Positions 1-5,867 of a DNA stretch of 5,867 bases are shown piece by piece (position 1 is the stretch's first letter; each line of letters starts with the position of its first letter). The stretch covers positions 1 through 5,867 of the forward strand of contig CAYXKM010000016.1 of NCBI GenBank assembly GCA_964465665.1, in the 5' to 3' direction. A model generated the notes under the pieces. That model worked only from the letters and a program-made list of their open reading frames with translations. It was not told the DNA's origin and did no database searches. A program made the translations under genes and the position numbers. The DNA comes from JAKEGN01 sp964465665. GTDB lineage: Bacteria > Pseudomonadota > Gammaproteobacteria > Steroidobacterales > Woeseiaceae.

Positions 1-813
1 GAGAACGTGATGCAAACCGTCGCTCCGTACGACATCGTCGTCGACGGCACCGACAATTTTCCAACGCGATACCTGGTCAACGATGCCTGCGTGTTGTCGG
101 GCAAACCGAATGTCTACGGCAGCATTTTTCGCTTCGAAGGACAGGTCAGCGTCTTCGACGCGATCCGCGGCCCTTGTTATCGCTGCCTGTTTCCCGAACC
201 GCCGCCGCCCGGGGCTGTGCCGTCCTGCGCCGAAGGCGGAGTGCTTGGCGTGTTACCCGGAATCATCGGCACATTGCAGGCACTCGAAGTCATCAAACTG
301 ATACTCGGCAAAGGCGAGTCCTTGATTTCCCGCCTCGTGCTGTTCGATGCACTGGCTTTCGAGTTCCGCGAGGTCCGATTGAAGAAGGACAGGAATTGCG
401 TGATTTGCGGCGCCAATCCCACTATCGTTGCTCCCGTCGACTACGAAGCGTTTTGCAGCGGAACAGGAACACCGGCTCGGCCGGAGGCGATCGTTCCGAG
501 CATCAGTGTCGAAGAATTTGCAGCGCTTCGTGAAACGGGCAACGACATCGAACTGATCGACGTTCGAAATCCTCATGAATATGAAATCGTCTGCGTGCCC
601 GGCGCATTGCTGATTCCCCTGCCGGACCTGCAGGAACGATTGCAGGAACTCGACGCGACACGTCCCTATGTAATCACCTGTCATCGCGGGCCAAGAAGCA
701 TACAAGCCTATCACGTGCTGCGGGGCAGCGGGTTCACGCAACTACGAATTCTCGACGGTGGTGTCGATGGCTGGGCCGCCAGGATCGATCCGTCGATGCC
801 TCGCTACGGCTAA
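1..813 (+). CDS. moeB: MoeB/ThiF-type sulfur-carrier adenylyltransferase with C-terminal rhodanese domain (5' partial)
   Basis: An E1-like enzyme that adenylates the C-terminus of a small sulfur carrier (MoaD, ThiS or similar), fused to a rhodanese domain that can hand over persulfide sulfur; cytoplasmic. The frame is open at base 1, so the N-terminus with the ATP-binding glycine loop, about 115 residues judging from MoeZ/MOCS3-type proteins, lies outside the window. In the visible 270 residues I see the DGTDN motif (15-19, Mg/ATP aspartate), a zinc site of two CxxC pairs (C59/C62 and C133/C136), the conserved cysteine in PSCAEGGVLG (C76) and a rhodanese domain from about 163 to 270. The rhodanese active loop is CHRGPRS (227-233) with C227 as the persulfide cysteine. 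The domain order matches MOCS3/MoeZ proteins. Whether the partner is MoaD, ThiS or another carrier is not decided by this sequence, so the symbol is a family-level name. Confidence 0.93.
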   Translation, partial: ENVMQTVAPYDIVVDGTDNFPTRYLVNDACVLSGKPNVYGSIFRFEGQVSVFDAIRGPCYRCLFPEPPPPGAVPSCAEGGVLGVLPGIIGTLQALEVIKLILGKGESLISRLVLFDALAFEFREVRLKKDRNCVICGANPTIVAPVDYEAFCSGTGTPARPEAIVPSISVEEFAALRETGNDIELIDVRNPHEYEIVCVPGALLIPLPDLQERLQELDATRPYVITCHRGPRSIQAYHVLRGSGFTQLRILDGGVDGWAARIDPSMPRYG

Positions 814-817
814 GCTC

Positions 818-828
818 GGAGTAAAGGA
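818..828 (+). promoter_or_regulatory. Ribosome binding site for the Sel1-repeat gene
   Basis: AAAGGA (823-828) lies 4 bases before a GTG at 833, and a second purine run GGAG (818-821) lies 11 bases before it. This site, together with the signal peptide that begins at 833, favours the GTG start over the upstream in-frame ATG at 758, which would sit deep inside the preceding gene. Confidence 0.6.
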
Positions 829-832
829 CGAA

Positions 833-1447
833 GTGAAACTTTGCTCCCGCCTGCTACTGCTCAACGGCTTGCTGATGGCGAACGTCAGCACGGCGACCGA
901 TTTTACGTCCGGACTGGAGGCCTACAGCATCGGTGACTACGAGACCGCGCTGGCCGAATGGGCGCCGCTGGCCGAACAGGGCGATGCCGGCAGCCAGTTC
1001 GGCCTTGGTTCCCTGTATGCCAACGGCTGGGGCGTACCGCTGGACGATGCCAAGGCGCTGGAATGGTATGAGCGTGCCGCCAGCCAGGGCCACGCGGAAG
1101 CGCAATACAACATCAGCGTGATGTACCAGAACGGCTGGGGCGTCGAGCAAAGCGATGCCGAAGCCTTGCGCTGGATCCAGATGGCTGCCGATGGCGGTTT
1201 TGCCCCGGCGCATCGTGCCCTTGGCGATATGTATGCTGCTGGCTTCGGCGTGGCCATGGATCAGGTGCAGGCCTGCAGGTGGTACGCAACCGGCGAAGCG
1301 CTAGGTGACTCCGAATCCAGTTTCGACCGCGGTGAACTGGAAATGAACATGCAGGCAACTGATATTGCGGCCGCGCACGAACTTGCCGATGCCTGGCTGA
1401 AAGATTTTCGCAGCGGCCACCCGGACTACGACTGGCCTGACGATTAG
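833..1447 (+). CDS. Sel1-repeat (SLR) protein, probably exported
   Basis: A 204-residue solenoid protein of the Sel1-like/TPR class, a fold that usually mediates protein-protein contacts; its partner is unknown. From the GTG at 833 the protein begins MKLCSRLLLLNGLLMANVSTA, which looks like a Sec signal peptide with cleavage near residue 21, so a periplasmic location is likely. Three consecutive 36-residue Sel1 units run from about 50 to 157, each with the pattern A..LG.(L/M)Y..G.GV..D...A..W. A partial unit precedes them at 28-49 and a degenerate C-terminal helix ends in ADAWLKDF. Two units share the 14 bases AACGGCTGGGGCGT at 1022-1035 and 1130-1143, exactly 108 bases (36 codons) apart, which points to internal duplication. 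It starts 19 bases after the adenylyltransferase stop and is probably co-transcribed with it. An in-frame ATG at 758 would add 25 residues and hide the signal peptide, so I rejected it. Confidence 0.88.
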   Translation: MKLCSRLLLLNGLLMANVSTATDFTSGLEAYSIGDYETALAEWAPLAEQGDAGSQFGLGSLYANGWGVPLDDAKALEWYERAASQGHAEAQYNISVMYQNGWGVEQSDAEALRWIQMAADGGFAPAHRALGDMYAAGFGVAMDQVQACRWYATGEALGDSESSFDRGELEMNMQATDIAAAHELADAWLKDFRSGHPDYDWPDD

Positions 1448-1521
1448 CCCTGGACGGCGGACCCTCAAAAAGATATCGCCATACGGCGACTGATTTCCCC
1501 GTTCGCATCCGTCTATGGGAT

Positions 1522-2367
1522 ATGTCTCTACGTAGCCGTCGACTCTGGCTGCCCGGCATTTCCCGCTCGATGCCCGCTCCCGGTCGATCCGAATTGCAAT
1601 TATCCGTGGTTATTCCGGTCTGTAACGAGGCCGGAAACGTCGCGATGCTGGTGCGCGAAATTCATGCTGCCCTCGATGGACGGCTGAATTTCGAGATTCT
1701 GTTTGTCGATGACGGCAGCCGCGACTCGACTGCGGCGGAAATACTCAGAATTCGCGACGGGTCGTCGTCGCCGATACGCCTGCTCAGGCACGAAAAGTGC
1801 ATCGGTCAAAGCGCCGGAATCCGAACGGGCGTCCGCGCTGCCAAGGCAGCGTGGATAGCGGCCCTGGACGGTGACGGGCAGAACGATCCGGCCGACCTCC
1901 CCTGCCTGATCGAGGCACTGCAGGAGCACGGCGCAAATAGCAGCCTGAAGCTCGTCATGGGCAATCGCACGACCCGTCGCGATACCCCTTTGCGCCGGCT
2001 GTCGTCGCGAATTGCGAACGGTGTACGCCGCGCCGTGTTGCACGATGGCACTCCCGATACCGGATGCGGCATCAAGCTGTTCGAACGTGAGATGTTTCTG
2101 CAACTGCCGCATTTCAATCACATGCATCGCTTCCTGCCGGCACTGGTGCAACGTGCAGGCCAGCGCGTGATCTCGGTGCCGGTCAATCACCGGCCGCGCA
2201 TGCGCGGGACATCGAAATACGGCGTGAACAATCGGCTGTGGGTCGGCATCGTCGACCTTTTCGGTGTGATGTGGCTGATTCGGCGACGGATTGCGCCACA
2301 GGCCGTTGCGGAAGAATACGCGTCATACCACGCAGGGAGCCAAGCGCGTGAACAATATAATATGTGA
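1522..2367 (+). CDS. Family 2 glycosyltransferase, dolichyl/polyprenyl-phosphate sugar synthase type
   Basis: Likely transfers a sugar from a nucleotide donor to polyprenyl phosphate at the cytoplasmic face of the inner membrane, giving a lipid-linked sugar for the downstream GT-C enzyme. The GT-A fold signature is clear: LSVVIPVCNE (27-36), VDDGSRD (62-68), the DxD metal/nucleotide motif in DGDGQNDP (116-123), CGIKLF (182-187) and RGTSKYG (228-234), a hallmark of the DPM1-like subgroup. The only hydrophobic stretch is 239-253, so there is no two-helix C-terminal anchor as in ArnC or GtrB; the protein may be peripherally bound. The start is uncertain: ATG 1522 has only a weak GGGA just before it, and the in-frame ATG at 1570 would remove 16 residues without touching the domain. 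The last 20 bases overlap the next gene. The sugar (mannose, glucose, amino sugar or other) cannot be told. Confidence 0.9.
   Translation: MSLRSRRLWLPGISRSMPAPGRSELQLSVVIPVCNEAGNVAMLVREIHAALDGRLNFEILFVDDGSRDSTAAEILRIRDGSSSPIRLLRHEKCIGQSAGIRTGVRAAKAAWIAALDGDGQNDPADLPCLIEALQEHGANSSLKLVMGNRTTRRDTPLRRLSSRIANGVRRAVLHDGTPDTGCGIKLFEREMFLQLPHFNHMHRFLPALVQRAGQRVISVPVNHRPRMRGTSKYGVNNRLWVGIVDLFGVMWLIRRRIAPQAVAEEYASYHAGSQAREQYNM
2334..2339 (+). promoter_or_regulatory. Ribosome binding site for the LAB_N gene
   Basis: AGGGAG lies 8 bases before the GTG at 2348 and inside the end of the glycosyltransferase gene. It is the only good Shine-Dalgarno match near the possible starts (GTG 2348, ATG 2372, GTG 2378), so it decides the start chosen for the LAB_N protein. 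Confidence 0.55.
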
Positions 2368-2659
2368 CTGTATGGGTGTGATTATCACACCCTGGAAACT
2401 GGTTGGTTATCTCGGCGTGGCACTGTTCGCCGGACGCTGGTTCGTACAGGTGCTGGTGTCGCGCCGGCACGGCAGGCCGGTCGTACCCGGGCTGTTCTGG
2501 TACATGAGCATCAGCGGCAGCTTGTTATTGCTCTGCTACTTTACTTTCGGCAAGAACGATTCCGTCGGCATACTTTCGAACCTGTTTCCGTTCACCGTCG
2601 CTCTGTACAACCTGTACCTGCACCACCGGATACGCCTGACCCCGATCCTGCAGCAATGA
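2348..2659 (+). CDS. LAB_N domain small membrane protein (lipid A biosynthesis N-terminal-like)
   Basis: A 103-residue integral membrane protein of the LAB_N family, named after an N-terminal extension of some LpxB proteins. It is not itself a lipid A disaccharide synthase. Three helices are visible: about 18-37 (LVGYLGVALFAGRWFVQVLV), 47-67 (starting PGLFWYMSISGS) and 73-92 (SVGILSNLFPFTVALYNLYL). Family features include GYLG, the R-x-x-VQ pattern (30-34), S-R-R with V-P (38-47), FWY-x-S-x-x-G (50-57) and the N-L-Y-L end. Stand-alone members often sit between a GT2 and an ArnT-like gene, as here. My inference is a role in flipping or presenting the lipid-linked sugar; this is not proven. The GTG at 2348 has the best ribosome site and overlaps the GT2 gene by 20 bases; ATG 2372 or GTG 2378 would remove 8 or 10 residues and keep the whole domain. 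The stop overlaps the next start. Confidence 0.85.
   Translation: MNNIICDCMGVIITPWKLVGYLGVALFAGRWFVQVLVSRRHGRPVVPGLFWYMSISGSLLLLCYFTFGKNDSVGILSNLFPFTVALYNLYLHHRIRLTPILQQ
2374..2392 (+). repeat. Perfect 19-base odd palindrome GGGTGTGATTATCACACCC
   Basis: Two 9-base arms, GGGTGTGAT and ATCACACCC, flank a single central T. It lies within codons 9-16 of the LAB_N frame as called, or directly at its start if ATG 2372 or GTG 2378 is used. It begins 13 bases after a TATAAT sequence (2356-2361). It could be an operator for a dimeric regulator, or in RNA a short stem of up to 8 pairs with a tight loop that affects LAB_N translation. The symmetry is seen directly; a function is inferred. Confidence 0.5.
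2656..2659 (+). other. ATGA start/stop overlap coupling LAB_N and GT-C genes
   Basis: The ATG of the large glycosyltransferase (2656-2658) overlaps the TGA of the LAB_N gene (2657-2659). I see no strong Shine-Dalgarno sequence directly before it. This arrangement is typical of translational coupling and suggests the two membrane proteins are made in step. Confidence 0.7.
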
Positions 2660-4431
2660 GTCCGGGCGAGCTGCTGCATCAGGGCTGCCGGCAAATCTGG
2701 CGCCCTGGCAAGGATTCGTCGCGGGATATCCGTTTCGACCTGTACTTCCTGCTGGGACTCGGCCTGCTGCTGATGGGTGTCGGCATCGGTCTGCGCGATC
2801 CCTGGCCTGCCGATGAACCGCGCTTTGCGCTGGTGGCGCAGGACATGGTGCGGAGTGGCGAGTGGCTGATCCCGATGATCGGCGGCGACACTTACGCGGA
2901 CAAACCCCCATTGTTCTTCTGGTTGATTGCGAGCGTGTATGCATTGACAGGTTACTTGCGCATTGCGTTCCTGTTGCCGTCGCTTCTGGCATCGCTTGGC
3001 TCCGTGACACTGGTCTACGATCTCGGGCGGCGCTTGTGGAACCGTGAAGTCGGGCTGGCCGCGGGCTTGCTGCTGTTGGGCACGCTACAATTCGTGTGGC
3101 AGGGCCGGCAGGCACAGATCGATGCCACGGTCTCATTCTGGATCGTGCTCGGCCTGTATGGCCTGCTGCGGCATTTGCTGCTGGGTCCGGACTGGCGCTG
3201 GTATTACTTGGGCTTCGCCGCAGCGGGTCTTGGCATCATCACCAAGGGCGTGGGCTTTCTGCCCTTGCTCGTGTTGCTTCCGTACGCCGTATTGCGCGAT
3301 GCGAGCTGGTCGCCCCGACCCGTACTGCTGCTACCCGGGCAAAGCGCGTGGCGCTGGGCGCTCGGACCGGTGTTCATGCTTGCGGCTATTTGCGTGTGGC
3401 TGGCTCCCATGCTGGTGGAGTCGATAAACAACCCTGAGATCGCGGCATACCGCGATGAGATCCTGTTCCGGCAGACCATCGACCGATACGCGAACTCGTG
3501 GACTCACACCCGGCCGGCCTGGTACTTCGTGGTCAATGTCATTCCACCGTTGTGGTTGCCGGTTTCGGCATTGCTGCCCTGGGCCGTGTCCGGCTGGCGC
3601 GATGCCTGGCGCGCGCGTGACCTGCGCATTGCACTCCTGCTCGCCTGGCCGCTGCTGTTGATCATGTTCTTCAGCCTGAGCAGCGGCAAGCGCGGGGTCT
3701 ATATCCTGCCTGCCCTGCCGGCCGTGTGCCTCGCGATGGCGCCGGTGCTGATGCAGAAATGGTCGCGTGCCGGAATACAGCGATTGCTTTTGGGCCTGGC
3801 ATTCCTCATTGGCCTGCTGTGCCTGTCGGTTGCCGTGTACCTTTTTGCGATGCCGCAATCGCGGTCGGACCTTGCCGCACTTTACGGCATAGACCCGCCC
3901 GCGCCCTTGCTATGCATCGGCCTGGCCATTGTCTTCTTCTGTGCACTGACACGATTGCGATTTGCCCCAGTGGCGTGGTTGGGCGCGCTGGCGACGGTGC
4001 TGATGGTTCTCGGCCTGTGGGTCAACCCGGCGATGAACCCGATACGATCAAGCGAGGCTTTCGTCCGCCGGGTCGAGGCGATGACTGCATCTGTGTCAGA
4101 GCTCGGTTGCGTGACCTGCAGGGAAGAAAACCTGTTGATGTCGCAGCGGGTGACGGTGAACTTCGGTCATGCGAGATGGCGTGACTGGCAGCAGGAAGCC
4201 GATGATGCTGCAACCTGGTTTGCGGGCAAGCCCGGACGAATGTTGCTGGTGAACGAGAGAGTGCGGCAACGCTGTTTTGCCGACAGTACCCTGCAGGCAC
4301 TGCAGGACGGCAATCGCGAGCCCTGGTTTCTGATCAGTGCGGGGGTCGCGGCGGATTGCGTGCAGCGCGGCCATGTGGCGGCGGCATTGACCTACGCTCC
4401 CGCAATCGGCCACCGGTCCGAAGCCGGATAA
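2656..4431 (+). CDS. ArnT-like GT-C glycosyltransferase (PMT/GT83-GT39 superfamily), integral membrane
   Basis: A 591-residue polytopic membrane enzyme expected to move a sugar from a polyprenyl-phosphate donor to an acceptor on the periplasmic side, as ArnT does to lipid A. Motifs matching ArnT in order: PADEPRFA (51-58; D53 is the expected catalytic acidic residue of the first periplasmic loop), YADKPPLFFW (80-89; K83 matches the phosphate-contacting lysine region), ITKG (195-198), DRYANSW and TRPAWYF (276-291), and SSGKRGVYILP (342-352), equivalent to the KGKLPTYIL region of ArnT. About twelve hydrophobic helices run from residue 29 to 455. A soluble periplasmic tail of about 135 residues follows, with four cysteines (C485, C488, C540, C568). 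Length is close to the 550 of E. coli ArnT. It overlaps the LAB_N gene by 4 bases. I do not name it arnT: no genes for aminoarabinose synthesis are in view, and sugar and acceptor are unknown. Confidence 0.92.
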   Translation: MSPGELLHQGCRQIWRPGKDSSRDIRFDLYFLLGLGLLLMGVGIGLRDPWPADEPRFALVAQDMVRSGEWLIPMIGGDTYADKPPLFFWLIASVYALTGYLRIAFLLPSLLASLGSVTLVYDLGRRLWNREVGLAAGLLLLGTLQFVWQGRQAQIDATVSFWIVLGLYGLLRHLLLGPDWRWYYLGFAAAGLGIITKGVGFLPLLVLLPYAVLRDASWSPRPVLLLPGQSAWRWALGPVFMLAAICVWLAPMLVESINNPEIAAYRDEILFRQTIDRYANSWTHTRPAWYFVVNVIPPLWLPVSALLPWAVSGWRDAWRARDLRIALLLAWPLLLIMFFSLSSGKRGVYILPALPAVCLAMAPVLMQKWSRAGIQRLLLGLAFLIGLLCLSVAVYLFAMPQSRSDLAALYGIDPPAPLLCIGLAIVFFCALTRLRFAPVAWLGALATVLMVLGLWVNPAMNPIRSSEAFVRRVEAMTASVSELGCVTCREENLLMSQRVTVNFGHARWRDWQQEADDAATWFAGKPGRMLLVNERVRQRCFADSTLQALQDGNREPWFLISAGVAADCVQRGHVAAALTYAPAIGHRSEAG

Positions 4432-4460
4432 CTTCAACCAACGTACGTCGGGCCAAGCGG

Positions 4461-5867
4461 TCAGTGGCTGGCGGAAGCCGTCGCCGGCACCGCGTCGAAT
4501 GCCACCGTCATGCGTGGAGCGTCGTCCTCGAACGGAACGGTGCCATGCCAAAGGTACGACGGGAACAGCACCAGCCGGCCGGCGCGCGGTTTGATGATCC
4601 GGCGAGGCGCGAGGTCGAGTCCGAGCTCGGTCGGCGGCTGGCCGAACTGGATGCAACCCGCGGTATCACCCTCGCCTGCGTTCGCCACGGACGGCGGCAA
4701 TGACACGTAATAAGCCGAGCTGATCCAGCCCTCCTGATGGTAGTGGTTCACGTGCCGGCCCGAGGACCAGAGCCGCACCGACCACGAGCCTGCAAAGCGG
4801 ATGCCGGCGGACTTGCGCTGCAGGAAAGGATGCGTCGAGTCGTCCGGCAACTGCTTGCAGTAAACCAAAACGGCTGCCGCGATCGCGTCACGCAATGCGG
4901 CGATCTCCGGTTCGCGGCGGCCGAACAGTACGCCCGATGTTTGCGAGCCGCCGCGCAGGCTCTGGTTTACCGGCTCGCGCCGTGCCGTATGCAAATGCAC
5001 GAGGGCCGCCGTCAACTCACGGAGAAATGCTGGCTCATCGGCAAAGCTTTCCGGCGTCTCGACGCTGACTTCCTTGACGAGCCGGTCGTAACCGCAAAGC
5101 CAGTCCTCGCGCGGATCGCCGGTCTGGCGCCAGGCAATGGAAAGGTAAGCCAGTGACAACTGGTTGTGTCGGTCGACCTCGAGCGCTTCGAGTGAACGTA
5201 CCGCAGCCTCCTCAGCCTTGCCGCCGCGCAGCAGATGGCGGACATACAGGTTGAGGAATCCCGCATCGCGTCGGAGCTTCGGGTATGCACTGGTGAACAG
5301 TTGAGCTGCGGCCGCGCGCTCACCCAGTATTTCCAGCGCATTCGCTTCCATGCCGGCCAACATCGGGCTGTCCCCGGCAATTCGAAGCTTGCGGATCTGT
5401 AAAAGCGCTTCGTCCGCTTTGTTCGCTGCCAGAAGGAATCGAACGTATTCCATGCACAAAGCGGTATTGGATGGCTGCCCTGTCAGCGCGTCACGAAAAC
5501 TGCTGCACGGGTCTTCCCCGGGAGCGAGTTCAACACCGTGCTCCCACAGGATGTTTGCGAGCAAGCTGTGCCCGGGGACATAGGCGGGCGTATTGCGCGT
5601 GAGCCGGCGCGTGATCTCCAGCGCGCGGGATGTCTCACCGAGATCGAGCAACGCGCTGGCTTCCGCGTCGTCGATCTCGGGTCCGCCAAATCCGGTGCGG
5701 CGCGCGTGGTCGTAACAGGCGAGCGCATCCGCCGGATCGCCCAGCAGGCGGCGCACCACGCCGAGGCTGATCCACGCTTCGGCGTTTGCGGGCTCGAGGC
5801 CGACAGCCTGGCGCAGCGCCTGCTCTGCGCCGTGCAAATCTCCGGCGGCGCGACGCGCCGAACCGAG
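4461..5867 (-). CDS. TPR protein with C-terminal 2OG-Fe(II) oxygenase domain (5' partial)
   Basis: A putative 2-oxoglutarate/Fe(II)-dependent dioxygenase fused to a TPR solenoid; substrate unknown, probably a protein bound by the TPR part. The frame is open to the right edge, so the N-terminus lies outside; 468 residues are visible, numbered here from the edge. TPR-like helix pairs fill about 1-250, for example GAEQALRQAVGLEPANAEAW near the start. The family signature REPVNQSLRGGSQT (297-310) comes next, then the oxygenase core: HYHQEGWISSAYYVSLP (375-391) with H375/H377 as probable metal-site residues, GRLVLFPSYLWHG (430-442) with H441 as distal iron ligand, and R452 in PRMTVAFD as the likely 2OG-binding arginine. 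This matches the putative 2OG-Fe(II) oxygenase family Pfam calls 2OG-FeII_Oxy_5 (name from memory). The common LSGVYY is ISSAYY here. It converges on the GT-C gene with 29 bases between the stops. Confidence 0.9.
   Translation of the reverse strand, partial: LGSARRAAGDLHGAEQALRQAVGLEPANAEAWISLGVVRRLLGDPADALACYDHARRTGFGGPEIDDAEASALLDLGETSRALEITRRLTRNTPAYVPGHSLLANILWEHGVELAPGEDPCSSFRDALTGQPSNTALCMEYVRFLLAANKADEALLQIRKLRIAGDSPMLAGMEANALEILGERAAAAQLFTSAYPKLRRDAGFLNLYVRHLLRGGKAEEAAVRSLEALEVDRHNQLSLAYLSIAWRQTGDPREDWLCGYDRLVKEVSVETPESFADEPAFLRELTAALVHLHTARREPVNQSLRGGSQTSGVLFGRREPEIAALRDAIAAAVLVYCKQLPDDSTHPFLQRKSAGIRFAGSWSVRLWSSGRHVNHYHQEGWISSAYYVSLPPSVANAGEGDTAGCIQFGQPPTELGLDLAPRRIIKPRAGRLVLFPSYLWHGTVPFEDDAPRMTVAFDAVPATASASH

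Noticed and set aside
253..741. A 162-codon minus-strand open frame opposite the adenylyltransferase
   Set aside because: No domain or ribosome site, and it is opposite clear MoeB and rhodanese motifs.
758..832. An ATG at 758 as the start of the Sel1-repeat protein
   Set aside because: It lies inside the rhodanese coding region, lacks a convincing ribosome site, and would bury the signal peptide that begins at GTG 833, which has its own AAAGGA.
1448..1521. A terminator or promoter in the 74-base gap before the GT2 gene
   Set aside because: There is only a 5-base stem TCGCC/GGCGA (1476-1489) without a following T run, and no matched -35/-10 pair. I see no supported regulatory element, although a promoter for the module could be here.
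1600..2190. A 196-codon minus-strand open frame opposite the GT2 gene
   Set aside because: No recognisable domain, and the plus-strand frame carries all GT2 motifs; a shadow frame.
2374..2392. A CRP/FNR-type binding site
   Set aside because: The TGTGA and TCACA half-sites are 3 bases apart instead of 6, and there is no FNR-type TTGAT core, so I report it only as an unassigned palindrome.
2525..3136. A 203-codon minus-strand open frame across the LAB_N and GT-C genes
   Set aside because: Arginine/proline/serine-rich, low-complexity translation with no family features, opposite two well-supported membrane genes; a GC-rich shadow frame.
2656..4431. Calling the GT-C enzyme ArnT (aminoarabinose transferase, polymyxin resistance)
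   Set aside because: The fold motifs match, but no Arn synthesis genes are in view and related enzymes use many sugars and acceptors; the specific name would be over-annotation.
4432..4460. A bidirectional terminator between the convergent GT-C and TPR-oxygenase genes
   Set aside because: The 29 bases hold only a short ACGTACGT palindrome (4441-4448), with no GC-rich stem and no T tract.

Overview
The window comes from a GC-rich bacterial chromosome (roughly 60% G+C by eye). It is most likely a proteobacterium and plausibly a gammaproteobacterium. This rests on gene content (MoeB-rhodanese fusion, Sel1 protein, LAB_N/ArnT-type glycosyltransferase cluster, TPR-2OG oxygenase) and not on any taxonomic marker. 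There are no rRNA or tRNA genes, transposases, CRISPR arrays or phage genes. Coding density is very high: the largest gap between genes is 74 bases.

Layout. (1) Positions 1-813, plus strand: the C-terminal two thirds of a MoeB/ThiF-type adenylyltransferase fused to a rhodanese domain, cut by the left edge. (2) 833-1447, plus: a secreted or periplasmic Sel1-repeat protein starting 19 bases after the first gene. (3) 1522-4431, plus: three overlapping genes for a family-2 glycosyltransferase of the dolichyl-phosphate-sugar-synthase type, a three-helix LAB_N small membrane protein, and a large ArnT-like GT-C membrane glycosyltransferase. (4) 4461-5867, minus: a TPR protein with a C-terminal 2OG-Fe(II) oxygenase domain, convergent with the previous block and cut by the right edge.

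How the genes may work together. The 1522-4431 block looks like one translationally coupled envelope-glycosylation module. The GT2 enzyme would charge a polyprenyl phosphate with a sugar on the cytoplasmic face. The GT-C enzyme would transfer that sugar to an acceptor (lipid A, another glycolipid or a protein) on the periplasmic face. The small LAB_N protein is a candidate for moving or presenting the lipid-linked sugar. Substrate and acceptor cannot be read from the sequence. The MoeB-rhodanese protein belongs to sulfur transfer (molybdopterin, thiamine or tRNA thiolation) and has no visible link to the glycosylation block. The TPR-oxygenase has no known substrate.

The most notable non-coding signal is a perfect 19-base odd palindrome (2374-2392), 13 bases after a consensus-like TATAAT. 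It lies inside the start region of the LAB_N gene. I found no clear evidence of a wholly new system. The glycosylation module with its uncharacterised small membrane component and the TPR-oxygenase are the best leads.
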